Positions 38,965 to 47,813 are shown, counted from the stretch's first letter. The stretch is 64,000 nucleotides of DNA from Mycobacterium nebraskense (GCF_002102255.1 NZ_LQPH01000161.1:32219-96218), one strand, 5' to 3'. Numbers and translations are program-made. The notes: a model not told the origin generated them from the letters alone.

Positions 38965-39543
38965 CTACCGGCAAGCGGCGTTTACCTTGTCTTCTGCGGT
39001 GTTTGCACGACCGATCGCGGCGTTTCGCAAGCTGCCCTTGCGATGCGTGGTGGCGTTTTCCATGTCCGAGCTGGCCGCAAGGTAGTCGTCGATCCCTGAG
39101 CGGATCGTTGCCGGTGTATCGGCGGGCAGTTCACGGCGCAGGTATGCGCTTTCCACCAGGATTACCCGCGCCTCGTTGGCCAAGGCCTCTTGGGTGCCAG
39201 GGTCATTCCAGTCGGCTGGAGCGTGGGCCACCGCGTTCGTGGCCGCGTCCATTGCTGTCGCGGTAATCCCCCACACTTGGCATGCCTTTGTGCGTGCGGC
39301 TGCCACCTGGTCGGAACTCGGGGCAGGTGGTGACCACGGCGCAACCACCGTACTGACGGGAACTTTGGATGGCGTCATCCACGCTACTGCGGCAAGGACG
39401 GCGGCTCCGACCGCAACGACTAGCGCCGCCGCCGTGCCCCCCACCGCCCCGCGGCCGGGCCCCGCCGGTGGCGGAAGCTGACGTGGCGGGAAAGCGGGTG
39501 GGAGCGGTGTCCCCGCTTGGGGCGAGTGCAGGGTGGCGGTCAT
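38965..39543 (-). CDS. Single-pass membrane protein, paralogue of 39872-40549
   Basis: 192 aa from the ATG at 39543, which overlaps the previous gene by 4 nt (ATGA). It has a Pro-rich cytosolic start, one TM helix (GTAAALVVAVGAAVLAAVAWM), and an outer helical domain (DQVAAARTKACQVWGITATA ending EDKVNAACR) with two Cys. The outer domain aligns with that of the upstream gene at 39872, so the two arose by duplication. Part of the accessory ESX operon; function unknown. Confidence 0.72.
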   Translation of the reverse strand: MTATLHSPQAGTPLPPAFPPRQLPPPAGPGRGAVGGTAAALVVAVGAAVLAAVAWMTPSKVPVSTVVAPWSPPAPSSDQVAAARTKACQVWGITATAMDAATNAVAHAPADWNDPGTQEALANEARVILVESAYLRRELPADTPATIRSGIDDYLAASSDMENATTHRKGSLRNAAIGRANTAEDKVNAACR

Positions 39544-39872
39544 ATGCTCACCACCGGTGTCAGGTCCTGAGCGTTCTGGTTGTCGGTCTGAAGGTCTGCG
39601 GTCAACGATTGATCGTTGCGTTGAGCCACCTTTCCACCGCGTGGCGCCAGCGCGGCACCGGCTCCCGCGACTTGCTGGTTCACACCTGCGCTTGCTGCCA
39701 CGCTCGGCGCCCACATTGAAGCCGCGTGAGCCCCCCCGGCTGCCGTGGCCGCCGCGCCATGGGCCGCGTGCTCGGGCACGGTCGTAGCAAACTCGACCGT
39801 TGCCGAACCGGTCAGCATGTTCGCCGACTCCGCCGCAGCGGGAATGACCTGCAGAATGTCATCGGTTCGCAT
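39540..39872 (-). CDS. EspC-like small secreted candidate
   Basis: 110 aa from the ATG at 39872 (TGATG overlap with the gene before). It has helical Ala-rich segments (ILQVIPAAAESANMLTGSA) and a polar C-terminus (TADLQTDNQNAQDLTPVVSI). Size, composition and operon position fit the EspC/DUF2580-type helical T7SS partners. No WXG motif or Y-x3-D signal is visible, so the assignment is tentative. Confidence 0.6.
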   Translation of the reverse strand: MRTDDILQVIPAAAESANMLTGSATVEFATTVPEHAAHGAAATAAGGAHAASMWAPSVAASAGVNQQVAGAGAALAPRGGKVAQRNDQSLTADLQTDNQNAQDLTPVVSI

Positions 39873-40549
39873 CACTCACACACCTTGTCGAGTCGATCTC
39901 CCGCACTTCTAAGCGCTAACACGAACGGCTGGGCATCGTGGTCGGACAGCTCGCGGGTATTGGCGTCGACCAACCGAATTACTGCGGTGACATATTCATT
40001 GGTCGCGTCTAGCACGTTCTTCGGGGTAGCCGGCGGAAGATGCTGTTGGATGTACTGCGTCTCCAGTATCACCACAAGCTGGAAGTTGCCCAGTGCAGGA
40101 TGGTATTGAGGCGATTGCCGGTCTCGCGCAGCGTCGAAGAAGTTCTTTTGAGCAGCAATTATCGATTTGTCCGCCGTATCGCTGGCGTCGCAGGCTTCCT
40201 TCTTGGCCGCCGCCACTTGCTCCGGGCTGTAGCTCACCGGCGGTGGGGGTGGCGCCATCACCGTGGTGGTTGTCGCGGCCGGGTTTGATGCGGTCAACTT
40301 CATCGCACTCATCACCGTTGCGCTTAACGCCAGTAGCAGCGCGAGCGCCAGCATTACCCATACCGCCAGCCAGCCCGGCCCGCGTCTGCGGTACACCGGT
40401 GGCGGTGCAGGAGCTTGTGGGGGTGGCACGTAGCTGGGCGGTGGTGGCAACACCGCGGCACCGGTCGGCACACCGACCGTACTCGTGGAGGTGGGCGGGC
40501 CGCCGGTCGCAGCGGGGTAGCTCGGCTGCCCAACTGCCTGCGGATTCAT
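39872..40549 (-). CDS. Proline-rich single-pass membrane protein
   Basis: 225 aa. The first 55 residues are Pro/Ser/Thr-rich (PPPPSYVPPPQAPAPPPVY). RRRGPGW and a TM helix (LAVWVMLALALLLALSATVM) follow. The extracytoplasmic domain has a Cys at each end (KKEACDASDTAD and DKVCE). It is paralogous to the gene at 38965. It may be an envelope component that assists the ESX accessory substrates. Confidence 0.72.
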   Translation of the reverse strand: MNPQAVGQPSYPAATGGPPTSTSTVGVPTGAAVLPPPPSYVPPPQAPAPPPVYRRRGPGWLAVWVMLALALLLALSATVMSAMKLTASNPAATTTTVMAPPPPPVSYSPEQVAAAKKEACDASDTADKSIIAAQKNFFDAARDRQSPQYHPALGNFQLVVILETQYIQQHLPPATPKNVLDATNEYVTAVIRLVDANTRELSDHDAQPFVLALRSAGDRLDKVCE

Positions 40550-40618
40550 GCAATCAGCGTACTGTCCTGCGGCGACATCGGGCTACCGTTGGACGCGAAT
40601 CCAAGACGAAACCGGTGC

Positions 40619-41005
40619 TCAGGTGGCAGTCCAGATCTCACTTTCGGGATTGATGAACGCTTGCACAGCAGCGTCGAGCGCTTCCTGGTCTTGGCCGCCT
40701 CCCACGCTCGCTGTTTCCTCGGCCGCGGCGTTGACTGCCTCGTCGATCGTGGTGTTGATCAGCTCGGCCAAAGCCCCGTGTGAGTAGCGGGTGGTGCAGC
40801 CCTGCGCCAGCGACAGCGAGGTGAGTTGTCCTTGGGAGTTCACCGACAACACGACGTCGCCATCGCCGCCGATGGCTTCCAGGTCGATGCCATCCATCTC
40901 CTCGAGCAGCTTGGAAAGCATCGTCGACACCCGTTCCATGCGCGCTATGACACTGGCGGTTAAATTCTTATCCGCCTGGTAGCCGTCATACTCGTACACC
41001 GTCAC
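40619..41005 (-). CDS. YbaB/EspL-like protein
   Basis: 128 aa with a GTG start that overlaps the preceding short gene (GTGA). It has an N-terminal helix pair (ARMERVSTMLSKLLEEMDGI), a beta section (GDVVLSVNSQGQLTSLSLAQG) and a C-terminal helix, the layout of YbaB/EbfC proteins. In ESX-1 the YbaB-like EspL lies beside espB, and here the gene likewise follows the EspB-like gene with one small gene between. EspL stabilises EspB-type substrates in the cytosol, which is the likely role. Confidence 0.75.
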   Translation of the reverse strand: MTVYEYDGYQADKNLTASVIARMERVSTMLSKLLEEMDGIDLEAIGGDGDVVLSVNSQGQLTSLSLAQGCTTRYSHGALAELINTTIDEAVNAAAEETASVGGGQDQEALDAAVQAFINPESEIWTAT

Positions 41006-41142
41006 GGGGCCTCACCATCGTCGTCGGACGCAATTTCATCCTGCAGGTCGGGCAGGGCCATCGACACCGAATCGAGCTGGGCCATCACTTCAGCGACCAG
41101 ATTCTGATCGGACTGATAGCCGACGCACCCATTCACGCTCAC
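41002..41142 (-). CDS. 46-aa protein, truncated N-terminal copy of the YbaB-like gene
   Basis: The GTG at 41142 overlaps the stop of the EspB-like gene (GTGA), and the TGA at 41002-41004 overlaps the GTG of the YbaB-like gene (GTGA). The product includes GYQSDQNLVAEVMAQLDSVS and ends DDDGEAP. It aligns without gaps to GYQADKNLTASVIARMERVS at the start of the next protein but stops before the beta section. Coupling at both ends argues that it is translated. It could act as a helical partner of the full-length protein. Confidence 0.65.
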   Translation of the reverse strand: MSVNGCVGYQSDQNLVAEVMAQLDSVSMALPDLQDEIASDDDGEAP

Positions 41143-42884
41143 TGGTCATCACCGCTGCCCGGGTCGCGGTCGACGCGTCGGCTGCGTGACCGAACGGTCA
41201 CCGTGCGCTTCGGCCCGTCTTTGGGGTAGGCAGCGGCGTCAACGGTGGCCGTGTGCCGAATTGGGTCTCCCCGTTCGCCTTTGATCGGCTCGGAATTAGG
41301 GCGCGATGGCATCTCGATCGACTTGTCCGGGTCCTTTACCTTGCGCTTGGCCGCCCCGGCGCCAGCGCCCATGCCCCCCATCGGGGGCATGAACATTGGG
41401 GAGCCGCCCATACCGCTCTCAGCGGCGGCAGCGGTGGGACTCGGGGTGGCGCTGGCCCCCGCCAACGGGGGCGAGGTGGGGGAACTCATTCCGGAGATCG
41501 CTGAAGCCGCCGGCTTGAGATCTGCGCCGCCGCTGGCCGCCGGGGCGGTAGCGCCGTCGTCACCACCGCCTCCGCCGGCACCGCTGCCCAGGGAGTCTGC
41601 TGGCTCAATTTTGGCCGCGTCGTCCAGCCCGTTCTTGCCTGCCATTCCTTGTGCCAAACCTGCAACGCTCTGGGTGGCTTGCTGGGCCAATCCCTGCAGC
41701 TCTTGGCCTAATTTCTGCGGTATCTGGGTGGCCATCCCGACCCCGGCGCCCAGCAGGCCGGTCAACATCGGCGGCAAAGATGAGGCCATTCCCGGCATCG
41801 CACCCGTTCCCGCAGGCGCTAGCGGGTTAGCGGCGGGATCACCATCGCCTGCATTGAGACTCTCGTCGAGGCCGGCGGGGTCGGTGTCGGGGTCGACGTC
41901 GCCGGCGTGGGTGGTGCCCGGGTGATCGCGTGTCGGTTTTGGATCCGCTCCCTGCTGAGTTGGAGACGGCGGGGTGTCCCCTTGTCCGGCACCAGGTTCC
42001 ACGATTGCTGGGGCTGGCGGTGGCCCCGGCGGAGCCTCCGGTATCGTCTCGCCGGTGTGGTAGCCAGCGGCCACAACCTGGGTGTGGTTCGTTAACTGGG
42101 TCAAATTCGTGTGTGCCTTAGACACCGCGGCCGCCGATCCCGGACTGGGATAAGAGCTGTTGAGTGCGATCGCGTTGTGGAGCTCGCGGTGACGGTTAGC
42201 GAACTCCGTGGTCGTCGGAGTCGCCTGCTTGGCTTGTGTAAATCTGTTCTTGTGGCTGCCGGCGAGCTTTCCAACGGTGTCGGCATGGCGGGCCATCTCC
42301 TGCGCCCAGTCCGCGTAACGATTCAACGCCGCCGAAATACGCGGTCCTGCTTCCCCTTTGAGATGTTCACTGACCGTGGCCGCCCCGCGGCGGGCCGATC
42401 GCGCGGCAGCGCTAAATCCTTCTGACAGTGCCGCACAGTCGGCCACAAACGCATCCCCGGCAGCGGGCTGACCGGCTTCCATGATCGCCGCCGTCGTTTC
42501 GGCTGGGCGGGGTCCCGGCGGGGCGATCGGCACATCAGGCGCAACAAGATTCACCGTCACCGCCGGGGTGAAGCCCGGCGTGGAGGGTGCAGGGTTACCT
42601 TGCAAGCTCACCACCGCTTGATTGGCCTGGTCCATCTGCCCATACGCGACTGCTGACTGGGTTATCGCCTTGGCGCCGGCCGCAAGGACCGTCGACCCGT
42701 CAGCAGCTCGCGATGCCATCACCGCCGCGTGCTCACTGAGGCGGGCAGCCACGCTCGTTGATGTCTCATCGGTGGCCAGCGGAGGGTGCACCGGCGACTG
42801 CGCGCCGAGCCTGGCAAGGCTGTTAGCGGCGGCGACCAGCCCCGCGACCGCACTCTGCAGTCCGGCAACATCGACCTGCAGCAC
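41139..42884 (-). CDS. EspB-like secreted protein (PE-PPE-like fusion)
   Basis: 581 aa with a GTG start behind GGAGGGAGGA. Residues 1-90 resemble a PE domain and contain the export signal AYGQMDQAN (Y-x3-D). A linker follows, then a second helical domain with ALNRYADWAQEMARHADT, reminiscent of the PPE part of EspB. The C-terminal half is Gly/Pro/Ala-rich and ends in a basic segment. EspB-type proteins are secreted by ESX-1 and assemble into ring oligomers. Following YbaB-like genes support the comparison. Confidence 0.78.
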   Translation of the reverse strand: MLQVDVAGLQSAVAGLVAAANSLARLGAQSPVHPPLATDETSTSVAARLSEHAAVMASRAADGSTVLAAGAKAITQSAVAYGQMDQANQAVVSLQGNPAPSTPGFTPAVTVNLVAPDVPIAPPGPRPAETTAAIMEAGQPAAGDAFVADCAALSEGFSAAARSARRGAATVSEHLKGEAGPRISAALNRYADWAQEMARHADTVGKLAGSHKNRFTQAKQATPTTTEFANRHRELHNAIALNSSYPSPGSAAAVSKAHTNLTQLTNHTQVVAAGYHTGETIPEAPPGPPPAPAIVEPGAGQGDTPPSPTQQGADPKPTRDHPGTTHAGDVDPDTDPAGLDESLNAGDGDPAANPLAPAGTGAMPGMASSLPPMLTGLLGAGVGMATQIPQKLGQELQGLAQQATQSVAGLAQGMAGKNGLDDAAKIEPADSLGSGAGGGGGDDGATAPAASGGADLKPAASAISGMSSPTSPPLAGASATPSPTAAAAESGMGGSPMFMPPMGGMGAGAGAAKRKVKDPDKSIEMPSRPNSEPIKGERGDPIRHTATVDAAAYPKDGPKRTVTVRSRSRRVDRDPGSGDDQ

Positions 42885-42929
42885 TGCGGTCCTCCCTCCG
42901 TGTTCTAGCTGACGTTGCGACGAGTTCTC

Positions 42930-43229
42930 TCAGAAATCGATCAGGGCCTCATAGCTGGCAACCTGATCCTTGGTGGGCAACGCACTGGACACGGTCACGT
43001 GTTGAGCCTCCCACTCCTGACGCAGCGCCAACTGCGAGCGTAAATGAGCCAGCGTGTTCAATTTGATGATGCGGTTAGCCAGTTCGGCGTCGCTGAGCTG
43101 CATCGCCGCCGCCTGAAGCTCCACGCCTAACGAGTTGCCGCTGCGGCCCACCGCCACCACGATCGACTCATCGCGGCTTGCGACCTCGAACACCACGGTG
43201 TCGTAGTCGGTCGACGGCGCTTCAGACAT
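42930..43229 (-). CDS. EspD/EspH-like protein
   Basis: 99 aa. The central part, SIVVAVGRSGNSLGVELQ followed by MQLSDAELANRIIKLNTLA, matches in pattern the conserved core of EspD/EspH (a strand pair, then VEL and a SE-x-LA helix). These are small cytosolic ESX-1 accessory factors that stabilise partner substrates. It lies 4 bp after the EspC-like gene at 43234 and upstream of the EspB-like gene. Assigned from remembered sequence pattern only. Confidence 0.62.
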   Translation of the reverse strand: MSEAPSTDYDTVVFEVASRDESIVVAVGRSGNSLGVELQAAAMQLSDAELANRIIKLNTLAHLRSQLALRQEWEAQHVTVSSALPTKDQVASYEALIDF

Positions 43230-43233
43230 GTTG

Positions 43234-43551
43234 CTAATCCGTGGAAATCGTCAAATTGGCACGGTTGTCAGCGTTCATCTCCGCCATGCGCGCCGCGGCG
43301 GCGCGAAGCTGCTGCGCCATGGCCCCGTGCCGCTCTTGTTGGTCGCGCAATGCGGTCTCGCGGTCGTTGACCGCGGCCACTGCAGCACGACGCGCCTCGT
43401 AAAACAGCGGTCCCCACGATTCGGCCGCAGCCACGGTGCGGGCATGGTCAGCACGGGCCTGCCCGCACGCCTCGGCGGCGCGTTCGTGGGCGATCGCCCA
43501 TCGGATCAGGTCATCGGTGTTGACCTGCAAGGCCTGCTCATTCACGGTCAT
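43234..43551 (-). CDS. EspC/WXG-type helical protein
   Basis: 105 aa, almost entirely helical. It starts VNEQALQVNTDDLIRWAIAH, which resembles the first helix of EspC/DUF2580 proteins. The turn between helices reads AAESWGPLFYEARRA, so Trp-Gly-Pro takes the WXG position. The C-terminus has MAEMNADNRANL. Likely a helical-hairpin T7SS substrate or partner, encoded 34 bp after the DUF4226-like gene. Confidence 0.68.
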   Translation of the reverse strand: MTVNEQALQVNTDDLIRWAIAHERAAEACGQARADHARTVAAAESWGPLFYEARRAAVAAVNDRETALRDQQERHGAMAQQLRAAAARMAEMNADNRANLTISTD

Positions 43552-43585
43552 TACGGTACTCCCTCACGTTGCAGTAAAAGTTCGC

Positions 43586-45211
43586 TTAAGTGGTCGGCGG
43601 CGCCGGTGCGGGCGCCACGGCCGGTGCCGGGGCGACGGCCGCCGAAGTCACCGTTGTCGCTGTTGGGGCCGACACGCGTGTCCACCCCAAGAAATTCGGG
43701 CCAGTGTCGAGCTGGTCAATCGGCGTGACCTGGCCATTGAGCCAAACATGGTCTTTGTCTAGAGCCATGACCCGATGATCGGTGTATTGGCCCACATCGC
43801 CGAATTGCAGCCGCGAGGGTGCCATGGGTGAACTCACCGGCGAACCCAGCGGCGGCAACTGAAGATTGGCCCCTGCAAACGCGTCGTCGATGCTGTCACC
43901 GGAGAGCACCGCGCGTCCGGCCTGCGCGAGTGCGCCATTGGCCGCGGTTCGCACCGATTGGTCGGGCAGCTGGACCTGAGTCGACGGTGTTGGCGTCTGA
44001 CCTGGCGCTGCCGGCGCTGACGGCGGCGGGGTGGATCCGCTGCCAGCGTTTTCTGTCCCCGCCTTGTCCCCTTTGTCTGCTTTGTCCCCTGGGTCGTGCA
44101 GTCCGGCCGGCTGGGTGCCATCTCGCGGTTTGTCGTCACCGGTGTGCGATCCGGACGGGTCTTTCAACGAATCGACGTGCTCATCAGAGGCCTGGTCCGG
44201 ATCGTGGCCGCCATCGCGTAGCGCCCCACCGATCGCCGAACCCAAATCCCCCAGCCCGCCGCCACCGCCTCCGCCGAGCGAGGGAATCGCTGAACCGAGC
44301 GCACCTGGCAGCGAGCCAAGAGCGCCCATCGCAGGCCCGCCCATCATGCCCAACCGCGACATCAACGGATCTGAGGCCAGCCCGTCCAGTAGCGGGTCAT
44401 TGCCACTGCCAGTGCCGTCACCGGTCCCGGCCGGAGAATCGGCACCACCACCCGGTGTAGTGCCGGTTGAGTCCGGGTTGCCGCTGCCAGTGCCGTCGCC
44501 GCTCGAACCCTTGGTGTGCGGGTCATCGCCGGGTTTCTTGTCTTGCAACGCCTGATAGCGCGCCGAGAGACCATCCAACACCCGCGCTTGTGAATCTGAG
44601 TCCAGCCCAGCGTTTTTCAGGACGTTGAGGATGTCGTCGGTTTTTCCCTGCAAGAACTCTGCCAGCTGCTGTTGGCCGGTCGCAGTATCCAGCGATGACC
44701 CCAGCTTGTTGACCTGGTCGATGATGTCTTGCTGCAAAGCTTGGAGCCGCTGACGACCATCAGCGCTAGAGCTCGACGCTTTAAGCAGAGCGTCGGCCAG
44801 TTTGTCGTCAGCGTCATTGAGCGCCGAATGATTTTTGGCCAGTGCCTCGTCGAGCCGTTTGGCTGCTTCTGCCCCTGCCCCGCTCAGTCCCGGTGGCGGT
44901 GGCGTGCCCGCCGGGGAGGTCGGCGCCGGCGACTCCGGCGGGGGCGGCGGGGGCGGAGGCGCTGCGGGTTGGTCGCGGCCCAGCGCCTGGTTGATTTCGG
45001 GCATCGGAGCCGTATCCGGGTTAATGCCCATGTAAGTGAGCTTGGCTCGGTCGAGCTTGGTGAGCTGATCGCGTGAGGTGACCGGAGCCGTTGGGGCCGG
45101 GTCTAGTGGCATCGGGCCGCCGGGCGCCGGGCTTTGAGGGAAGGGTGACCCCAATACCTCGGATACTCCGCCGAGCACCTGGGACAGCGCTACATCGGTC
45201 CAGCCCGTCAT
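43586..45211 (-). CDS. DUF4226-like ESX-associated protein with low-complexity middle
   Basis: 541 aa. The N-terminus has a poly-Pro stretch (QPAAPPPPPPPPESPAP). Residues 110-220 are helical with LDTATGQQQLAEFLQGKTDD, the pattern of the DUF4226 domain found next to ESX-linked genes. Residues 230-400 are Gly/Asp/Ser-rich. The C-terminal 100 residues are folded (QYTDHRVMALDKDHVWLNGQ). It is the first gene of the esp-like operon. A secreted EspK-like chaperone or substrate is possible, but I do not know its function. Confidence 0.68.
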   Translation of the reverse strand: MTGWTDVALSQVLGGVSEVLGSPFPQSPAPGGPMPLDPAPTAPVTSRDQLTKLDRAKLTYMGINPDTAPMPEINQALGRDQPAAPPPPPPPPESPAPTSPAGTPPPPGLSGAGAEAAKRLDEALAKNHSALNDADDKLADALLKASSSSADGRQRLQALQQDIIDQVNKLGSSLDTATGQQQLAEFLQGKTDDILNVLKNAGLDSDSQARVLDGLSARYQALQDKKPGDDPHTKGSSGDGTGSGNPDSTGTTPGGGADSPAGTGDGTGSGNDPLLDGLASDPLMSRLGMMGGPAMGALGSLPGALGSAIPSLGGGGGGGLGDLGSAIGGALRDGGHDPDQASDEHVDSLKDPSGSHTGDDKPRDGTQPAGLHDPGDKADKGDKAGTENAGSGSTPPPSAPAAPGQTPTPSTQVQLPDQSVRTAANGALAQAGRAVLSGDSIDDAFAGANLQLPPLGSPVSSPMAPSRLQFGDVGQYTDHRVMALDKDHVWLNGQVTPIDQLDTGPNFLGWTRVSAPTATTVTSAAVAPAPAVAPAPAPPTT

Positions 45212-45214
45212 GTT

Positions 45215-45231
45215 CGGGACGATAAGTCCCG
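45215..45231 (-). promoter_or_regulatory. Inverted repeat just before the esp-like operon
   Basis: CGGGAC (45215-45220) and GTCCCG (45226-45231) form a perfect 6-bp inverted repeat with a 5-nt spacer, ending 4 bases before the ATG of the first gene. It may be an operator or an RNA hairpin at the ribosome binding region. No standard Shine-Dalgarno is seen. Confidence 0.35.
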
Positions 45232-45371
45232 AGTCGCTTTAGCCGCTACCAACAACGCCACATTCACCAAAAACCGGCTACGCCAGCATGTCCACACGGC
45301 TTGTCGACTTTTGTTTTCTTTCAAGACACGCCGCACCAGATGCGTCCTGCAACTTCGCACACCTGCGTCAA

Positions 45372-45657
45372 TCAGTCCGGAGATACGGCACACAGGAGTG
45401 CCTTAAGCCGGGGAGCCTCGCGACTGTGAGCGTAGCCGGCGAGCCAATCGGCGATCTTAGCTGCAAGCTCCACCGGCAACGATCGCGTGCTCTACATCGG
45501 TAGCATCGAGCACCGCGCGCATATCCATCGGCGGCAATGACTTTCGGGTTCGCAGCGGGCCCATCACGGGTTGCGCCTCCTCGATACTTCTCGCCGCACG
45601 CCCCTTCCCCGCAGTGGAATCCCCGGCTGCACAAGCAGTAGCCGCCAACACCGACAT
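45372..45657 (-). pseudogene. Degenerate gene with a frameshift
   Basis: One frame reads MSVLAATACAAGDSTAG and on to MDMRAVLDATDVEHAIVA, then stops. A second frame, continuing from the same point, reads ELAAKIADWLAGYAHSREAP and LKALLCAVSPD to a stop at 45372. Together they look like one protein of about 95 aa broken by an indel near 45480. No family recognised. It lies in a gene-poor stretch between the esp-like operon and the WXG-type gene. Confidence 0.4.
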
Positions 45658-45777
45658 ACGCGCGCGAAAGCCGACGCACCTCTAGCAGGACCAGCCTGGA
45701 CAAGAGCAGGGTCAAATTGTCACGGTGACGAATCAGCCTGGCGCACGGGGCGCTATTGCAACCCGGGCGGGCGCCGA

Positions 45778-46056
45778 TCATCTGACCGGTGGCGCCGAAG
45801 AAGCGGCCTTGCGGCTGGCAGTAAGTACGTCCTGGATTTCCGCAATCTTCATGTCGACGTCTTGCACGACTGCGTGCGTGATGCCCGGATCGTCGGCTAG
45901 CTTAGCGGGGATACCGTCGCGCAAGCTGGCCAGCTCGTCGGCGATCCACTTTATTCGACGCGATGCGAACTGGTCGCCTTCGACAAGTGGCATCGCCCGC
46001 GAGGCCAACCTGACACCTCTATCAGCGATCCGGGCGCTGCACCCCTTTGGTTCCAA
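45778..46056 (-). CDS. Small helical hypothetical protein
   Basis: 92 aa; an internal ATG at 45993 would give 71 aa. The part after that ATG is a convincing helical protein (FASRRIKWIADELASLRDGI, ITHAVVQDVDMKIAEIQDVL). The earlier part is less natural. No domain recognised. It may be a remnant, since the neighbouring sequence is degenerate. Confidence 0.4.
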   Translation of the reverse strand: MEPKGCSARIADRGVRLASRAMPLVEGDQFASRRIKWIADELASLRDGIPAKLADDPGITHAVVQDVDMKIAEIQDVLTASRKAASSAPPVR

Positions 46057-46266
46057 TGTTAAATCCCTTCGAGCGCTGCACTTTCCACCAACGCTAGGGC
46101 AACTTATCGGCCTAGGCGACGGTCACGGTCAAAATTCCCGCCAGAACTTTGACGCGCGAAGGTTGATCGCCGGCCTTGGGGTAGATCTGCATCGCGACGG
46201 GCCATGGGGGCTGTACGCCGCCCGTTGTTGGCAGGCCGTCCCCCGGGTGTGGCTTCTAGTTAGTAG

Positions 46267-47274
46267 TTAGTGGCCTTCCTGCGGATAGGTTGGTGGCCCC
46301 AGAGGACCGGAAGGGTTGTACGGTTCGGGGGTTAAATCGCTGTGCCACATATAAATCCCGGACCCTGGTAACCATTCGTCGTATCCGTAGGGTGGCAGTG
46401 GGTTAGAGCCAGGCGGATAGATTTTCGCTCCCGGAAAGGCCGACTGCGGTACCCACACGCCTGTGTTTGGGCCCAACTGGACATATGGGTCTGGATTGCC
46501 GCGTTCGTCGACGACCGTTGGTGGCCCTAGGGCTCCGGGCGGATACACCTTGTAGCCGGGGATTTCATCGGATCTGACAAAGTAGTGCGGAACTTTGTCG
46601 GGGTCGTCTGCTCCTGACCGGTCCCATATATCAACCCACGGCGGCGAATCAGGAAAGTTGGGCGGGCCCATCCCACCCGGGCCGGCGTCATAGGGCATAT
46701 GCCGCTTATCACCCGGCTTCCACGTGCGCGAATCCAGCGGCGCAGCAGGTGGTGACTCCTTGCCGTGGCTACCGGAAAGGCGCCCGTAGTCAGCGCTTTG
46801 GATGGTGCCGGCTATTTCAGCGTTGCGCTGCTGGAAGTTTTGCAGCAATCCCTTCGCCTGGTTGAGCTGACCCTGCAAAAAGCTGGCGAGTTGCTGCTGC
46901 CCTGCGGCGCTACGTGTGCTGGGGGCCAGTGCGCTAACCCCCGCGCGGGTCTGAGCGATCAGGTTGTCCATGCTTCGTGCTCCCGCCGCGGCGGCCTGTC
47001 CGGCATGGGTCAGCGCCGGATTGACTTGGCCATCGGCGGCTACCGTGCGGTCTAACGCATGGACCTGATCGGCGTTGGTCGCAGCGTAGGTCGTCGCTGC
47101 CTCGCCTTGCCAATTGGCAGCTGCGGCCTGCCCCACTGGCGCTACAGCTGCTCGGCCCGCCATCAACTGCTGCGCCGAAGGCAACGACGCTTCGAGGGGC
47201 GCCGCGCCGAAAAGCCGGCGAGCATCACTGAGCACGCGACCTGTCTCGGCCACCAGTCCATCGAGTGACGACAT
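46267..47274 (-). CDS. WXG/DUF4226-type secreted candidate with unknown C-terminal domain
   Basis: 335 aa. The N-terminus SLDGLVAETGRVLSDARRLFGAAP is paralogous to the heads of the two hydrolases at 56504 and 57604. ANWQGEAATTY gives a true W-x-G, and STRSAAGQQQLASFLQGQ marks a DUF4226-like helix. The C-terminal 150 residues are Pro/Tyr/Gly-rich (IPGYKVYPPGALGPPTVV, GPNTGVWVPQSAFPG) and unrecognised. A -10-like AATACT (47282-47287 on the other strand) lies 7 nt before the ATG, as in the two paralogues, so the mRNA may be leaderless. Confidence 0.75.
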   Translation of the reverse strand: MSSLDGLVAETGRVLSDARRLFGAAPLEASLPSAQQLMAGRAAVAPVGQAAAANWQGEAATTYAATNADQVHALDRTVAADGQVNPALTHAGQAAAAGARSMDNLIAQTRAGVSALAPSTRSAAGQQQLASFLQGQLNQAKGLLQNFQQRNAEIAGTIQSADYGRLSGSHGKESPPAAPLDSRTWKPGDKRHMPYDAGPGGMGPPNFPDSPPWVDIWDRSGADDPDKVPHYFVRSDEIPGYKVYPPGALGPPTVVDERGNPDPYVQLGPNTGVWVPQSAFPGAKIYPPGSNPLPPYGYDEWLPGSGIYMWHSDLTPEPYNPSGPLGPPTYPQEGH

Positions 47275-47331
47275 ACTGGCCAGTATTACCCAGATCCAGT
47301 GCGGCTTCTATCGCCGTCTCCGACTTCGTGC

Positions 47332-47813
47332 TCATGTGGTGTGCGGGGCGTCGGCGACCGGATCGGCCAACTGCTCGTTCATTCGGTCTCCGGCATGCAC
47401 GTGCTGGCGTACGAGCGGCGTCGCAGCTTTATTCAATGCTGGGGCTGCGATCCAGGTCAGGGGTGCTGGGGTGCGCGGCGTGCACAGGTCGCTAGTGAGT
47501 GCGCGCGCTTGTCTGATATCGAGCCGGACGGCGGACTTTTGTTCGGGCGTGCTCGTGGCATCCAGAAGGAGGGCCCGCGCGCGTTGCTGGACGGCATGGA
47601 CGTGCTCGCGGCGGGCGAGATTGTCGGGCAAGGCTTGCGCGGCGCGGATGTCTTGTTGGGCTTGAGCCGAAGGTCCGGATTCGGGCATGCCGCACAGTAA
47701 ACCGCGGGGCTGTGCCGCGCGACAAAGGCTGCGAGGTTTCGCCATGTGTCGGCATGCGGTGGCGACGGCTCGAATATGCCGCGATGAAAGGGCACGGGGA
47801 ACTTCAGCGCCAC
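47332..47813 (-). pseudogene. Probable frameshifted gene downstream of the methylase-helicase
   Basis: From the ATG at 47813 one frame reads ALKFPVPFHRGIFEPSPPHA and WRNLAAFVARHSPAVYCAAC, which looks natural, then becomes Pro/Ser-rich. The adjacent frame from about 47690 reads SAQAQQDIRAAQALPDNLAR and AVQQRARALLLDATSTPEQK down to a stop at 47332. A single indel near 47680 would join them into about 155 aa. An alternative is a short intact gene starting MPESGPSAQ in the second frame. Function unknown. Confidence 0.45.
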
